From assembly GCF_002940685.1 (NCBI RefSeq), contig NZ_PNFP01000012.1, positions 124,001 through 188,000 on the forward strand: a stretch of 64,000 nucleotides of DNA, written 5' to 3'. Position 1 is the stretch's first letter; each line of letters opens with the position of its first letter. The notes below the pieces were generated by a model. That model searched no databases. It was not told where the DNA came from and was given only the letters and a program-made list of their open reading frames with translations. Of the stretch, positions 54,207 through 63,899 are shown piece after piece. The translations under genes were made by a program, and so were the position numbers. Source of the DNA: Ensifer adhaerens (GTDB taxonomy: Bacteria; Pseudomonadota; Alphaproteobacteria; Rhizobiales; Rhizobiaceae).

Positions 54207-55751
54207 ATGACAGCACAACCGGTTCTGGAGGTCCGGCGCGTCACCAAGCACTTCGGTGCGGTGAAGGCGCTGACGGAGGTGGATTTTCGGCTCGAGCGCG
54301 GAGAAATCCACGCGCTCTGCGGCGAAAACGGCGCGGGCAAATCCACGCTGATGAACATCATTGCCGGTGTGCTGCAGCCGAACGACGGTGAGGTGCTGGT
54401 CGACGGAGCGCCGGTGAAGATCGCCTCGCCGGCGATCGCCCAGACGCTCGGCATCGGCCTCGTCCACCAGGAAATCGCCCTTTGCCCGGATGCGACGGTG
54501 GCCGAAAACATGTTCATGGCGGCGACCAACCGCCGCCGCTCGCCGCTGATGAACTACGGCGCGCTCGAACGCGAAGCGCAGGTCGTGATGAACCGGCTGG
54601 CGCCAATCGACGTGCGCCGCAAGGTCGCCGACCTCGCCATTTCCAGCCAGCAGCTCGTCGAGATCGCCAAGGCGCTGACGCTCGATTGCCGCGTGCTGAT
54701 CCTCGACGAGCCGACCGCGGCGCTGACGGAGGCCGAAGCGCAGGCGCTGTTCGGCATCATCCGCGACCTCAAGGCCGCGGGCATTTCCATCATCTATATC
54801 AGCCACCGCATGGCCGAGATCTTCTCGCTCTGCGATCGCGTCACCGTGTTTCGTGACGGTCGCCATGTGGTCACCGAAAAGATCGCCGACGTGACGCCCG
54901 ACGACGTCGTGCGCCGCATGGTCGGCCGCGAGATCAGCCAGCTCTATCCGCCGAAACAGGCGCCGGAGGGGCGCTCGGACCAAACCATTCTCTCGGTGCG
55001 GAATTTGAGCGATGGCGACCGCATCGGCAACGTTTCCTTCGATCTCCGCCGCGGCGAGATCCTCGGGATCGGCGGCCTGATCGGTTCGGGTCGCACCGAG
55101 ATCGCCGAGGCGATCTGCGGTCTTAGGGCCAAGTCGAAGGGCGAGATTGCGCTGCGCGGAAAGGTCCAGCGCATCGGCAATTACCGCGATGCCGTCGATG
55201 CCGGCATCGTCTACCTCTCGGAGGATCGCAAGGGGTCCGGGGTCTTCGTCGACCTGTCGATCGCCCAGAACATTTCGGTACTTGATCTCAAGACCCTGAC
55301 CGGGCGGCTCGGTCTGCTGAATTCCAAGCAGGAAGCCGATCTTGCCCGCGACTTCGTGCGCCGGCTCGGCGTGCGCATGGGCGGCATCGACATGCCGGTC
55401 TCGTCGCTGTCGGGCGGCAACCAGCAGAAGGTTGCGATCGCCAAGCAGCTGGCCGTCCGGCCTCAGGTGATCCTGATGGACGAGCCGACGCGCGGCATCG
55501 ATGTCGGGGCAAAATCCGAGATCCATCGGCTGCTGCGCGAACTGGCCGAAACCGGCATCGGCATCGTCGTCATCTCATCGGAACTGCCGGAACTGCTTGG
55601 GCTTTGCGACCGGGTGCTGGTGGTGCGCGAAGGCGCCATCGCCGGCGAGCTTGACGATACTGACATGAGCGAGGAGGCGGTGATCCGCCTGGCGTCCGGC
55701 GTGACGCAGGCGGATCCGATCGCAACAGGCAGGACAGCACATGTCGCCTGA
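54207..55751 (+). CDS. sugar ABC transporter ATPase (two NBDs)
   Basis: 514 residues. NBD1 has Walker [10 protein letters not shown] and Walker [16 protein letters not shown]2 has [13 protein letters not shown] (degenerate) and [16 protein letters not shown]. RbsA-type. ATG 54207 has GGAGGA upstream and is preferred to GTG 54195. It overlaps the permease gene. Confidence 0.94.
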   Translation: MTAQPVLEVRRVTKHFGAVKALTEVDFRLERGEIHALCGENGAGKSTLMNIIAGVLQPNDGEVLVDGAPVKIASPAIAQTLGIGLVHQEIALCPDATVAENMFMAATNRRRSPLMNYGALEREAQVVMNRLAPIDVRRKVADLAISSQQLVEIAKALTLDCRVLILDEPTAALTEAEAQALFGIIRDLKAAGISIIYISHRMAEIFSLCDRVTVFRDGRHVVTEKIADVTPDDVVRRMVGREISQLYPPKQAPEGRSDQTILSVRNLSDGDRIGNVSFDLRRGEILGIGGLIGSGRTEIAEAICGLRAKSKGEIALRGKVQRIGNYRDAVDAGIVYLSEDRKGSGVFVDLSIAQNISVLDLKTLTGRLGLLNSKQEADLARDFVRRLGVRMGGIDMPVSSLSGGNQQKVAIAKQLAVRPQVILMDEPTRGIDVGAKSEIHRLLRELAETGIGIVVISSELPELLGLCDRVLVVREGAIAGELDDTDMSEEAVIRLASGVTQADPIATGRTAHVA

Positions 55752-56769
55752 AAGAACTGACAGAGCCGGGGAGGCGGAAATGGCTGTTGATACGATGGTT
55801 GCAACGCATGCACAGGCGCCGGCCTGGAAACGCATCGGCACGATGCGCGAGGCCGGGCTGATCGCCATCATCCTGGCGCTCGGGCTCGTCATGAGCTTCG
55901 CCTCGCCGCACTTCCTCACCTTCGGCAACCTGCGCGCCATGCTGATGAGCTTTTCGGTCGAAGGCATCGTCGTCGTCGGCATGACGATCCTGCTCATCGT
56001 CGGCGGCATCGATCTCGCCGTCGGCTCGGTGGTCTGCTTCGCCATGGTGCTGGGAGGTTCCCTGTTTTTGGCCGGCGTCGATCCGTGGACGGCGTCGCTG
56101 GTCGGCATCCTCGCCAGCAGCATGATCGGCATGATCATGGGCTTCTTCGTCACCGTCGTCGGGCTCAACCATTTCATCACGTCGCTCGCGGCAATGGTGA
56201 TCGTGCGTGGTCTCTGCCTCGTCATCACCAAGGGCACGCCGCTGTCGCTCTTCACACTGCCGGCGTCCTTCAAGGCGGTGGGACAGGGCACCTTCCATGG
56301 CGTCCCCTACGTCATCCTGATCTTCGTCGCCGTCGTCATCCTGTTCGACTTCCTGCTGCGCCGGGCGACCGCCTTCCGCAAGGTGTTCTACACCGGCAGC
56401 AACGAGAAGGCGGCTCTCTATTCGGGCATCAAGACGAAGCAGGTGAAATTCTGGGTGACGGTGCTCTGCTCGACGCTCGCTGGCGTCGCCGGCGTCATCT
56501 ACATGTCGCGCTTCGGTGCCGCGACGCCCACCTTCGGTGTCGGCATGGAGCTCAACATCATCGCGGCGGCCGTCATCGGCGGCGCCTCGCTCAATGGCGG
56601 CTCTGGCACGATCCTCGGCGCCATCCTCGGCATCGCCCTGCTTTCGGTCGTCACCAGCTCGCTGATCCTGCTCGACGTCTCCGTCTATTGGCAGGACATG
56701 ATCAAGGGGTGCATTCTCTTGGCCGCCGTTTCCATCGACCACTTGCTGCACAAGCGGAAGGCCGCCTGA
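55741..56769 (+). CDS. sugar ABC transporter permease (RbsC type)
   Basis: Up to 342 residues with about ten hydrophobic segments and the blocks [39 protein letters not shown] and [23 protein letters not shown] 55741 overlaps the ATPase gene; ATG 55780 with GGGGAGG upstream is equally plausible. Single permease, as in ribose-type importers. Confidence 0.92.
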   Translation: MSPERTDRAGEAEMAVDTMVATHAQAPAWKRIGTMREAGLIAIILALGLVMSFASPHFLTFGNLRAMLMSFSVEGIVVVGMTILLIVGGIDLAVGSVVCFAMVLGGSLFLAGVDPWTASLVGILASSMIGMIMGFFVTVVGLNHFITSLAAMVIVRGLCLVITKGTPLSLFTLPASFKAVGQGTFHGVPYVILIFVAVVILFDFLLRRATAFRKVFYTGSNEKAALYSGIKTKQVKFWVTVLCSTLAGVAGVIYMSRFGAATPTFGVGMELNIIAAAVIGGASLNGGSGTILGAILGIALLSVVTSSLILLDVSVYWQDMIKGCILLAAVSIDHLLHKRKAA

Positions 56770-56771
56770 CC

Positions 56772-57782
56772 ATGCCGATCGCCAAACCCACTTTGACCCC
56801 GGTTTCAAGCGTGCGAGAAGAGCTCGTCGTTGCCCGGCAGATGCACCAGGCGCTGGTCCTGCATTTCCTCGAAGGCCTCACCCAGTCGCAGATCGCCGAC
56901 CGGCTCGGCATCTCGCAGCCGACCGTCAACCGGTTGATCAAGCGCGGACGCCAGCTCGGCCTGGTCGAGATCAAGATCAAGTCGCCGATCGAGCCTCTGG
57001 TCGACATGGAAGAGCAATTGCTCGCGATCGGCGGCATCCGTCGGGCGATCGTCGTGCCGACCGTCTCCGATAACCAGCAGACCGCCCTCCAGGCGGTCGG
57101 CGAGGCGGCGGCAAGGCTGCTCATCGAAGAGATCGGCGATGGCGACACGATCTGCATCACCGGCGGCAAGGGCGTCAGCGCCGTCGTCGCCGGGCTTCAG
57201 GCGCCGCGTCGCTTCGATGTCGAGGTGATCCCCGCGACCGGCTGCGTCCAGGGCAAGCACTATACCGACGTCAACCACGTCTCGACGCTGATGGCCGATC
57301 GGCTCGGCGGCCGCTCCTTCCAGATCCACGCGCCGCTTTTTGCCGACAATGCCGCCGAGCGGGCGATGCTGATCAACATGCGCTCGGTGGCCGATGTCTT
57401 CGGACGGGCGCGCGAGGCGAAGGTCGCCGTCGTCGGCATCGGCTCGATCCTCTCGGACGATTCAAGTTACTACGACCTGCACCCGTCCTCGAGCACCGAC
57501 AGGGCGGCGATTGAGCGGTCCGGCGCAAGCTGCGAACTGCTCGCCCATCTGCTCGATGACAAGGGCCAGGTCTGCGACTACAGCCTCAACCGTTCGCTGG
57601 TGTCGCTGACGCTTCAGGAATTTGCCTCGATCCCGACGAAGATCGGGGTGGCGAGTGGACCGAACAAGGCAGGCCCGATCCTCAGCGTCATGCGGGGGCA
57701 CCACCTCGACACGCTGGTGACCGACGAGGCGACCGGCGAGCGCGTGCTCGCCATGGCTAGCGAAAAGGGACTTCTGGCATGA
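56772..57782 (+). CDS. SorC-family sugar-sensing transcriptional regulator
   Basis: 336 residues. HTH LVLHFLEGLTQSQIADRLGI and SQPTVNRLIKRGRQLGL; effector domain of the SorC/DeoR phosphosugar-binding type (GDTICITGGKGVSAVVAGLQ, PTKIGVASGPNKAGPILSVM). The ligand is likely a phosphorylated pathway intermediate. Its stop overlaps the aldo/keto reductase start (ATGA). Confidence 0.92.
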   Translation: MPIAKPTLTPVSSVREELVVARQMHQALVLHFLEGLTQSQIADRLGISQPTVNRLIKRGRQLGLVEIKIKSPIEPLVDMEEQLLAIGGIRRAIVVPTVSDNQQTALQAVGEAAARLLIEEIGDGDTICITGGKGVSAVVAGLQAPRRFDVEVIPATGCVQGKHYTDVNHVSTLMADRLGGRSFQIHAPLFADNAAERAMLINMRSVADVFGRAREAKVAVVGIGSILSDDSSYYDLHPSSSTDRAAIERSGASCELLAHLLDDKGQVCDYSLNRSLVSLTLQEFASIPTKIGVASGPNKAGPILSVMRGHHLDTLVTDEATGERVLAMASEKGLLA

Positions 57783-58774
57783 GCGGGGATCAATTGAAAC
57801 GGGAGATCGGCCGATCCGGCGTGAAGGCTTCGGCCGTCGGGCTCGGCACCTGGGCGATCGGTGGCTGGATGTGGGGCGGCACCGACGAGAAGGAGTCGAT
57901 CGCCGCGATCCAGGCCTCGCTCGACGCCGGCGTGACGCTGATCGATACCGCACCCGCCTATGGCCTCGGGCGCTCGGAGGAGATCGTCGGCAAGGCGATC
58001 GCCGGCCGCCGCGACAAGGCTGTCATCGCCACCAAATGCGGTCTCGTCTGGCATACCGACAAGGGCAGGCACTTCTTCGACCAGGATGGCAAGCCGGTGC
58101 ATCGTTACCTCGGCCGCGATGCCATCCACCACGAGGTGGAGCAGAGCCTGAAGCGGCTCGGCACCGACTATATCGACCTCTACATCACCCATTGGCAGGA
58201 CCCGACGACACCGATCGAGGAAACCATGGCAGCGCTCGAAGAGCTGCGCCAGGCCGGCAAGATCAAGGCGATCGGCGCCAGCAATGTCGGGCGCGGCGAG
58301 CTGGAACAATACATCGCGATCGGCGGGCTCGATGCGATCCAGGAGCGCTTCAGCATGATCGATCGCGAGATCGAGGCTGATCTCCTGCCGCTGACGCGCC
58401 GCAACGGCGTCGCGACGCTCAGCTACTCGTCGCTGGCGCTTGGTCTTCTCTCCGGCGGCATCGGGCCGGAGCGAGTGTTTTCGGGCGACGACCAGCGGCG
58501 CGACAATCCGCGCTTCTCCGTCAGCAACCGCGACAAGGTCGCGGTCTTCGCCAGGGCGATCCGACCGGTCGCCGAAAAACATGGCGCGACGATCGCCCAG
58601 ATCGTCATTGCCTGGACGCTTGCCCAGGAGGGCGTCACGTTCGCCCTGTGTGGTGCGCGCAATCCGGCGCAGGCGCTCGACAATGCAAGGGCCGGGACGA
58701 TCCGGCTCGATCACGAGGATCTTTACGCGATCGACGCGGCGATCGCGGCGACGCTCGTCAACATGGACAGCTAA
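57779..58774 (+). CDS. aldo/keto reductase
   Basis: A 331-residue NADPH-dependent TIM-barrel reductase. Catalytic tetrad: D in LIDTAPAYG with Tyr, K in IATKCGL, H in LYITHWQDP. Subfamily with WGGTDEKESIAAIQ (AKR11-like). It may interconvert an aldehyde product of the aldolase and its alcohol (inference). Confidence 0.9.
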   Translation: MSGDQLKREIGRSGVKASAVGLGTWAIGGWMWGGTDEKESIAAIQASLDAGVTLIDTAPAYGLGRSEEIVGKAIAGRRDKAVIATKCGLVWHTDKGRHFFDQDGKPVHRYLGRDAIHHEVEQSLKRLGTDYIDLYITHWQDPTTPIEETMAALEELRQAGKIKAIGASNVGRGELEQYIAIGGLDAIQERFSMIDREIEADLLPLTRRNGVATLSYSSLALGLLSGGIGPERVFSGDDQRRDNPRFSVSNRDKVAVFARAIRPVAEKHGATIAQIVIAWTLAQEGVTFALCGARNPAQALDNARAGTIRLDHEDLYAIDAAIAATLVNMDS

Positions 58775-58786
58775 CGGACTGCCATC

Positions 58787-60535
58787 ATGAACCGGGAAGA
58801 GATTTTCAACGGGCTTTCCAAGAGCCCGAAGGTGGACGTGTGCGTCCTCGGCGGCGGCATCAACGGCCTCAGCGTCTTTCGGGAGCTGGCGCTGCAGGGG
58901 GTGAACGTGCTGCTCGTCGAGAAGCACGACTACTGTTCGGGCGCGAGTGCGGCGCTGTCGCGCATGGTGCATGGCGGGCTCCGCTATCTCGAGAACGGCG
59001 AGTTCAGCCTGGTCAGGGAATCGCTCGTCGAGCGTGACCGGCTGCTGAAGAACGCGCCGCACTATGTGGCGCCGCTGCCGACGACGGTGCCGATCTTCGA
59101 CATCTTCTCAGGTCTTGCCAATGGCGCAGTTCGCTTCCTGGGGCTGACGCGACGACCGAGCCGCCGCGGCGCCGTCGCCGTCAAGATGGGTCTCGGCATC
59201 TACGATTTCCTGACGCGCAAGCGCGCGCTGATGCCGAAACACGCCTTTCGCGGGCGGCGCGCCACACTTGCCCGCTGGCCGGCGCTCAACCCTCAAATCA
59301 AGAGTTCCGCCACCTATTACGACGCCTGGGTCAGCCAGCCGGAACGCCTCGGCATCGAGCTTCTGAAGGATGGACTTTCTGCCGGTCCGCATGCCCGGGC
59401 GCTGAACTATGGGGAACTGACGCTTGCAGCCCCCGGGCGCTTTGAACTGAAGGACGGTATCCGCGGCGCCTCGGCCGCGATCGAGCCTGGACTCATCATC
59501 AACGCCACCGGCGGCTGGATCGATATCGCCAACGGCGCGCTGTTTCCCGCAACGTCGAAGCCGGCGCCGCTGATGGGCGGCACCAAGGGGTCGCATCTCA
59601 TCATCGACAACCCGGCGCTGATGGACGCGCTTAACGGCCACATGATCTATTACGAGAACGAGGACGGCCGCATCTGCATCCTCTTTCCCTATCTCGGCAA
59701 GGTGCTGGTGGGTTCCACCGATATCCGTGTCGACGATCCCGAGACGGTGCGCTGCGAGGCGGACGAGCGCGACTACATCCTGCAATCGCTGGCCTTCGTC
59801 CTGCCCGACATCCGGATCCGGCCCGAAGAGGTGGTCTTCCAGTTCGCGGGCGTCCGGCCGCTGCCTGCAAGCCAGGACAGCTTCACCGGCCGCATTCCGC
59901 GGGACCATTTCTGCACCTTTGTGGACGGAGCGGAGAATGGTCCGCCGGTGCTCTGCATGATCGGCGGCAAGTGGACGACGTTCCGTTCCTTCGGCGAGAT
60001 GGCGGCGGACCTCGCTTTGGAGCGGCTCGCAAGGAAGCGCCACGTGTCGACCGGCGAGCGAGCGATCGGTGGCGGCCGGCACTTTCCCTCCGATCACGAC
60101 GCCTGGGTCCATGATGTGGCCGCAGCGACCGGCCTGTCCAAGGCGCGCGTGCACACGCTGCTTGCGCGTTACGGAACCGACTCGACCCTGATCGCCGATT
60201 TCATCGCTGCCGGCACGGATCATGCCTTGCCGCACCCCTACTACTCGGCACGCGAGCTGCAGTTCCTGATCCGCAACGAGGTCGTTGAGCATCTCGATGA
60301 TCTGCTTTTGCGCCGCACGACGCTGGCAATATCAGGCGAGCTCTCGCTCGACATGGTGGATGCGGCGCTGGCCTTGCTGGCGACCGAGAAACACTGGCCG
60401 CCGGCGCAGGCGGCAACAGAGCGTAAGCGATTTCTTACCCTTCTCGTCGAGCGCCATGGCGTCGACGAGGAAACCCTATCCGTACGGAACGAACAAAGGA
60501 GTGCATTATGCGAAACAACAGCAAGGTCCGGATGA
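58787..60535 (+). CDS. GlpD-like FAD-dependent polyol-phosphate dehydrogenase
   Basis: 582 residues. FAD-binding motif VCVLGGGINGLSVFREL (about 18-34), GlpD blocks MVHGGLRYLENGEFSLVRES, GTKGSHLIIDNP, FPYLGKVLVGSTDIR and GGKWTTFRSFGEMA, C-terminal DAO_C domain. It is a glycerol-3-phosphate dehydrogenase-family enzyme; relatives such as EryB oxidise other polyol phosphates. With no glycerol kinase or facilitator here, another phosphopolyol is likely. Its C-terminus overlaps the aldolase gene by 28 bases. Confidence 0.9.
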   Translation: MNREEIFNGLSKSPKVDVCVLGGGINGLSVFRELALQGVNVLLVEKHDYCSGASAALSRMVHGGLRYLENGEFSLVRESLVERDRLLKNAPHYVAPLPTTVPIFDIFSGLANGAVRFLGLTRRPSRRGAVAVKMGLGIYDFLTRKRALMPKHAFRGRRATLARWPALNPQIKSSATYYDAWVSQPERLGIELLKDGLSAGPHARALNYGELTLAAPGRFELKDGIRGASAAIEPGLIINATGGWIDIANGALFPATSKPAPLMGGTKGSHLIIDNPALMDALNGHMIYYENEDGRICILFPYLGKVLVGSTDIRVDDPETVRCEADERDYILQSLAFVLPDIRIRPEEVVFQFAGVRPLPASQDSFTGRIPRDHFCTFVDGAENGPPVLCMIGGKWTTFRSFGEMAADLALERLARKRHVSTGERAIGGGRHFPSDHDAWVHDVAAATGLSKARVHTLLARYGTDSTLIADFIAAGTDHALPHPYYSARELQFLIRNEVVEHLDDLLLRRTTLAISGELSLDMVDAALALLATEKHWPPAQAATERKRFLTLLVERHGVDEETLSVRNEQRSALCETTARSG

Positions 60536-61350
60536 ACCGTCTGTTTGGCGGTGGACGTTGCCTCGATGTCGCGATCGATCACGGCGTCTGCAACGAACCG
60601 TCCTTCCTGAATGGGCTGGAGGACATGTTGGCGGTGGTCAAGGCGCTGGTTGCCGCCGCGCCGGACGCGATCCAGATGAACTTTGGCCAGGCCGATCTGT
60701 TGCAGGAGGTGCCGGGCAAGGACAAGGCGGCGCTGGTCATGCGTCTCGACATGGGCAACCCCTATAACCGCATCCGCCACCGGCACATGTGGGCGGTGCT
60801 GCAGAACGAGGCCGAGCCGCTGATCGGAGCTTTGGCGATGGACGCCGCCTGCGTCGTCGTCAACCTGTTCATGCTGCCGGACGAGCCGGATCTCTTCCGC
60901 CAATGCGTCGCCAATATCTCGCGGGTGCGGGCCGATTGCGACAAGTACGGCATGCCGCTGATGATCGAGCCGCTGGTGATGCAGCCGGTGACCGAGCACG
61001 GCGGCTACATGGTCGACGGCGACGCCGAAAAGATCGTGACGCTGACGAGGCTTGCGCGCGAAATGGGGGCGGATATCGTCAAGGCCGATCCGACGACCAA
61101 TGCGGAGGATTTCCACAGGGTGGTCGAGGCGGCGCGTTGCCCGGTTCTCGTGCGTGGCGGCGGCAAGGAGGACCTGCGCAACGTCTTCGACAAGTCCGCG
61201 GCCTTGATGCGCCAGGGCGCAATGGGCATGGTCTATGGCCGCAACATCTACCAGCACGCCAATCCGAGCGCCGTCGTGCGCGGCCTGATGGCGATCATTC
61301 ACGAGGATGCAAGCGGCGAGGAAGCCTACGCGCTCTACCAGCGCGGCTGA
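60508..61350 (+). CDS. class I aldolase, DhnA/LsrF/FbaB family
   Basis: 280 residues. Schiff-base Lys in GADIVKADPTTNAEDFHRV; phosphate-binding end RGGGKEDLRNVF and QGAMGMVYGRNIYQH. Members cleave phosphorylated ketoses such as fructose-1,6-bisphosphate or process AI-2 (LsrF). AAAGGAG precedes ATG 60508, which lies inside the GlpD-like gene, confirming tight coupling. Likely releases DHAP from the ketose phosphate (inference). Confidence 0.88.
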   Translation: MRNNSKVRMNRLFGGGRCLDVAIDHGVCNEPSFLNGLEDMLAVVKALVAAAPDAIQMNFGQADLLQEVPGKDKAALVMRLDMGNPYNRIRHRHMWAVLQNEAEPLIGALAMDAACVVVNLFMLPDEPDLFRQCVANISRVRADCDKYGMPLMIEPLVMQPVTEHGGYMVDGDAEKIVTLTRLAREMGADIVKADPTTNAEDFHRVVEAARCPVLVRGGGKEDLRNVFDKSAALMRQGAMGMVYGRNIYQHANPSAVVRGLMAIIHEDASGEEAYALYQRG

Positions 61351-61395
61351 AATCGGCGACCGGCATCGCCCGGAGGCGATGCATCGGCACACGAG

Positions 61396-61432
61396 GGAAC
61401 GCTGCCGCGCGCGCGGACACCGGCGGCGTTCC
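61396..61432 (+). terminator. hairpin between aldolase and kinase genes
   Basis: GGAACGC-TGCCG pairs with CGGCG-GCGTTCC across 61396-61432. No T-run; possible mRNA processing or attenuation site in the 118-base gap. Confidence 0.45.
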
Positions 61433-61468
61433 GGCAATTGAATTGAGAACCTTGGGAGGGGTTCGCCT

Positions 61469-62998
61469 ATGGGAGAGTATCTGCTCGGGATCGACGCCGG
61501 GAACACCGTGATCAAGGCGGTGCTTTTCGATCGTCACGGCAACGAGATCGCGATGGCCGCGGAGGAAGGGCATAGCCACGTGCCGATGCCGGGCCATGTC
61601 GAGCGGGGGCTCGGTGAACTTTGGGCCCATGCGAAGGTGGTGATCCGCGCCTGCATCGAGCGCGCCGGTATCGATGCCGGCGAGATCGCGGCGATCGGCT
61701 GCGCCGGTCACGGCAACGGTCTTTACGCGCTCGATCGAGACGGTGCGCCGCTCCTCGGCATCCAGTCGCTCGATACCCGTGCGGCGGGCCTCGTGGAGGA
61801 ATGGCAGGCGCAAGACGTTGGCGAACAAACCTACCCGATCGCGGGACAGAAGCCCTGGCCTTCGCAGACGCCGACCTTGCTCGCCTGGCTGAAGCGCCAT
61901 CGGCCGGAGCAGTTTGCGAGGATCGGCACGGTGTTTCTCTGCAAGGACTTCGTCGTCAACCGATTGACCGGGGCGCGCGTCAGCGACGTCTCGGACATGA
62001 GCGGCGCAGGCCTGCTCGACGTTGCCGGCCGGTGCTACGATGCGGCGCTGATGAGGGCCTACGGTCTCGGCGATGACATGGACCTGCTGCCGGGTCTCGC
62101 CGAGAGCGCCGATGTCGTCGGCACGGTCAGCGAGGAAGCGGCGGCGCAGACGGGCCTGGCGGCCGGCACGCCGGTTGTCGGCGGTCTCTTCGACGTGGTC
62201 GCCTCGGCGATCGGCTCGGGCGTCACCAAGACGGGCGCCGCCTCGATCATCGCCGGCACCTGGAGCATCAACCAGGTGATCATCGATCAGCCTGATCTCA
62301 CACGCCCGCTCTTCATGTCCTCGACCTTCGACCGCAAGCGCTACATTGCGATCGAGGCGAGCGCCACGTCGGCGGCCAATCTCGAATGGCTGGTGCGCGA
62401 ACTCTTCCCGCACGACGGCAAGGATGGTCGATCGCCCTTCGATCTCTGCTGCCAGCTGGCGGCCGAGATCGAGCCGGCTGCAAACGATCCGCTCTATCAC
62501 CCGTTCCTCTATGGCGCACAGCAGGACGGCAACGCGCGGGCGGGTTTCTACGGCGTAGCGGGCTGGCACACGAAGGGTCATCTGGTGCGCGCCGTGCTCG
62601 AAGGTGTCGCCTTCGGCCATCGTCAGCACATTGCGGCGTTGCGTTTTGCCGGCGCGCGGTTCGATGAGGCGGTGCTTTCGGGCGGCGGCTCGCGCAGCCT
62701 GATCTGGCCGCAGATCTTTGCCGACGTGCTTGATGTGCCGGTGACGGTCGCCCGCTCACGGGAAACGGGCGCGCTCGGCGCCGCGATCACGGCGGGCGCC
62801 GGCATCGGTCTGTTTGCCGACGTTTCCGCCGGTGCTGCGGCGATGGTCAAGACCGAGCGTCATTACCGGCCGGACCCGGCGCTTGCCGCGCACTACGACA
62901 GGCGCTTTGCGCTCTACAGCGAGATCGCCGCTGCCCTGGCGCCGATCTGGCGCCGGCTGGCGACGCCTGAGCGGCCGGCGAGGGAGGCGGCGGAGTGA
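61469..62998 (+). CDS. FGGY-family carbohydrate kinase
   Basis: 509 residues. N-terminal phosphate loop GIDAGNTVIKAVLFDRHG, central IGCAGHGNGLYALD and DMSGAGLLDV, C-terminal FGGY signature region SGGGSRSLIWPQIFADVLDV and AGAAITAGAGIGLF. Phosphorylates a sugar or polyol; with the SorC, GlpD-like and aldolase genes it is the probable first enzyme. GGGAGGGG upstream of ATG. Confidence 0.92.
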   Translation: MGEYLLGIDAGNTVIKAVLFDRHGNEIAMAAEEGHSHVPMPGHVERGLGELWAHAKVVIRACIERAGIDAGEIAAIGCAGHGNGLYALDRDGAPLLGIQSLDTRAAGLVEEWQAQDVGEQTYPIAGQKPWPSQTPTLLAWLKRHRPEQFARIGTVFLCKDFVVNRLTGARVSDVSDMSGAGLLDVAGRCYDAALMRAYGLGDDMDLLPGLAESADVVGTVSEEAAAQTGLAAGTPVVGGLFDVVASAIGSGVTKTGAASIIAGTWSINQVIIDQPDLTRPLFMSSTFDRKRYIAIEASATSAANLEWLVRELFPHDGKDGRSPFDLCCQLAAEIEPAANDPLYHPFLYGAQQDGNARAGFYGVAGWHTKGHLVRAVLEGVAFGHRQHIAALRFAGARFDEAVLSGGGSRSLIWPQIFADVLDVPVTVARSRETGALGAAITAGAGIGLFADVSAGAAAMVKTERHYRPDPALAAHYDRRFALYSEIAAALAPIWRRLATPERPAREAAE

Positions 62999-63070
62999 TC
63001 GGGGCAAGGGCCGGCCTGTCGGGCGTTGCAGCGAGGAACGTTGCAACGCCGCAGCAAGCCGCCGGTTCCA

Positions 63071-63697
63071 TCAGAAGCGCATGTTGATGCCGGCCTTGAT
63101 GACGTGGCTGTTGATGTCCTTCTCGCTGGAACCGGAGACGGTGTGGGTACGGACATCCGGCGTCGTGATGTAGTTGTATTCGAGCTTGGCGGAGAGCCCG
63201 CCCGCAAAGGCCTGTTCCACGCCGGCGCCGAGCAGGTAACCGCCCTTGAAGCCGACGTCTTTCTGTACGCCGCCGCCCTTCTTGTAGCTGGTCATGGCGT
63301 AGCCGGCCGTGCCGTAGACGAGCGTCTGGTCGAAGGTGAGACCCGCCTTCGCCTTGATGGCGCCGCGCCATTTCTCCTTGAGCTTGCCGCCGTTGACCTT
63401 GTGCTCGGTGTCGCCGAGATAGGAACCTTCGATTTCCGCGCCGACGATGCCGGGGCCGGCCTGCATGTTGTAGCCGGCCTGGACGCCGAGCGCGACGCCG
63501 TTGCGGTCGGCGAACGGATTGGGACTGCCGGTAAAGCCGAGACCGCCATGGGCGCCGACATAGGCGCCGCTCCAGCTGAAGGCCGGCGGATCCTGGTAGG
63601 TGGGCGCGGAGAAGTCAGCCGCCTGGGACTGCTGTGCGCCGAAGAGGGCGAGGAGGGGAAGACCCGACCAGATGGAAAACTTGCTGGATTGCCGCAT
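63071..63697 (-). CDS. outer-membrane beta-barrel protein (Omp25/RopB type)
   Basis: 208 residues. Signal peptide about 1-26 (ending QQSQA), then an eight-strand barrel with alternating aromatic segments (WSGAYVGAHGGLGF, TLVYGTAGYAMTSYKKGG, LSAKLEYNYITTPD) and C-terminal MRF with the barrel-export Phe. It is not obviously part of the polyol operon, and a promoter region of about 200 bases lies beyond it. Confidence 0.9.
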   Translation of the reverse strand: MRQSSKFSIWSGLPLLALFGAQQSQAADFSAPTYQDPPAFSWSGAYVGAHGGLGFTGSPNPFADRNGVALGVQAGYNMQAGPGIVGAEIEGSYLGDTEHKVNGGKLKEKWRGAIKAKAGLTFDQTLVYGTAGYAMTSYKKGGGVQKDVGFKGGYLLGAGVEQAFAGGLSAKLEYNYITTPDVRTHTVSGSSEKDINSHVIKAGINMRF

Positions 63698-63899
63698 TAT
63701 CTTGCTCCGTGGATAGGAAACGCGCCGTCATGGCGCTTGCGTCCTCCCATGCACGTTTCACCTTGGAGGCGAGAGGGTGATGTTTGGACGGTACATGGCC
63801 TTTGTCGGCCCCACGGATTGCGTCAACATTGCGCAGATCGTCTAAGTTGCTGATTTTGTTGTTAATTATACGTTAACCATGTCGGCGCGGAGAAACGGC

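Noticed and set aside
53163-55526. 787-codon open frame antisense to the binding-protein and ATPase genes
   Set aside because: Composition typical of antisense in high-GC DNA; both sense genes have clear motifs and ribosome sites.
58787-60535. Glycerol catabolic glpD
   Set aside because: No glycerol kinase GlpK-type match, facilitator or GlpR nearby; the context is a SorC/aldolase/FGGY operon, so I call it only GlpD-like.
53118-62998. AI-2 (lsr) uptake operon
   Set aside because: SorC regulator, DhnA-type aldolase and FGGY kinase recall lsrR, lsrF and lsrK, but there is no LsrG, one permease instead of two, and GlpD-like and aldo/keto reductase genes that lsr operons lack.
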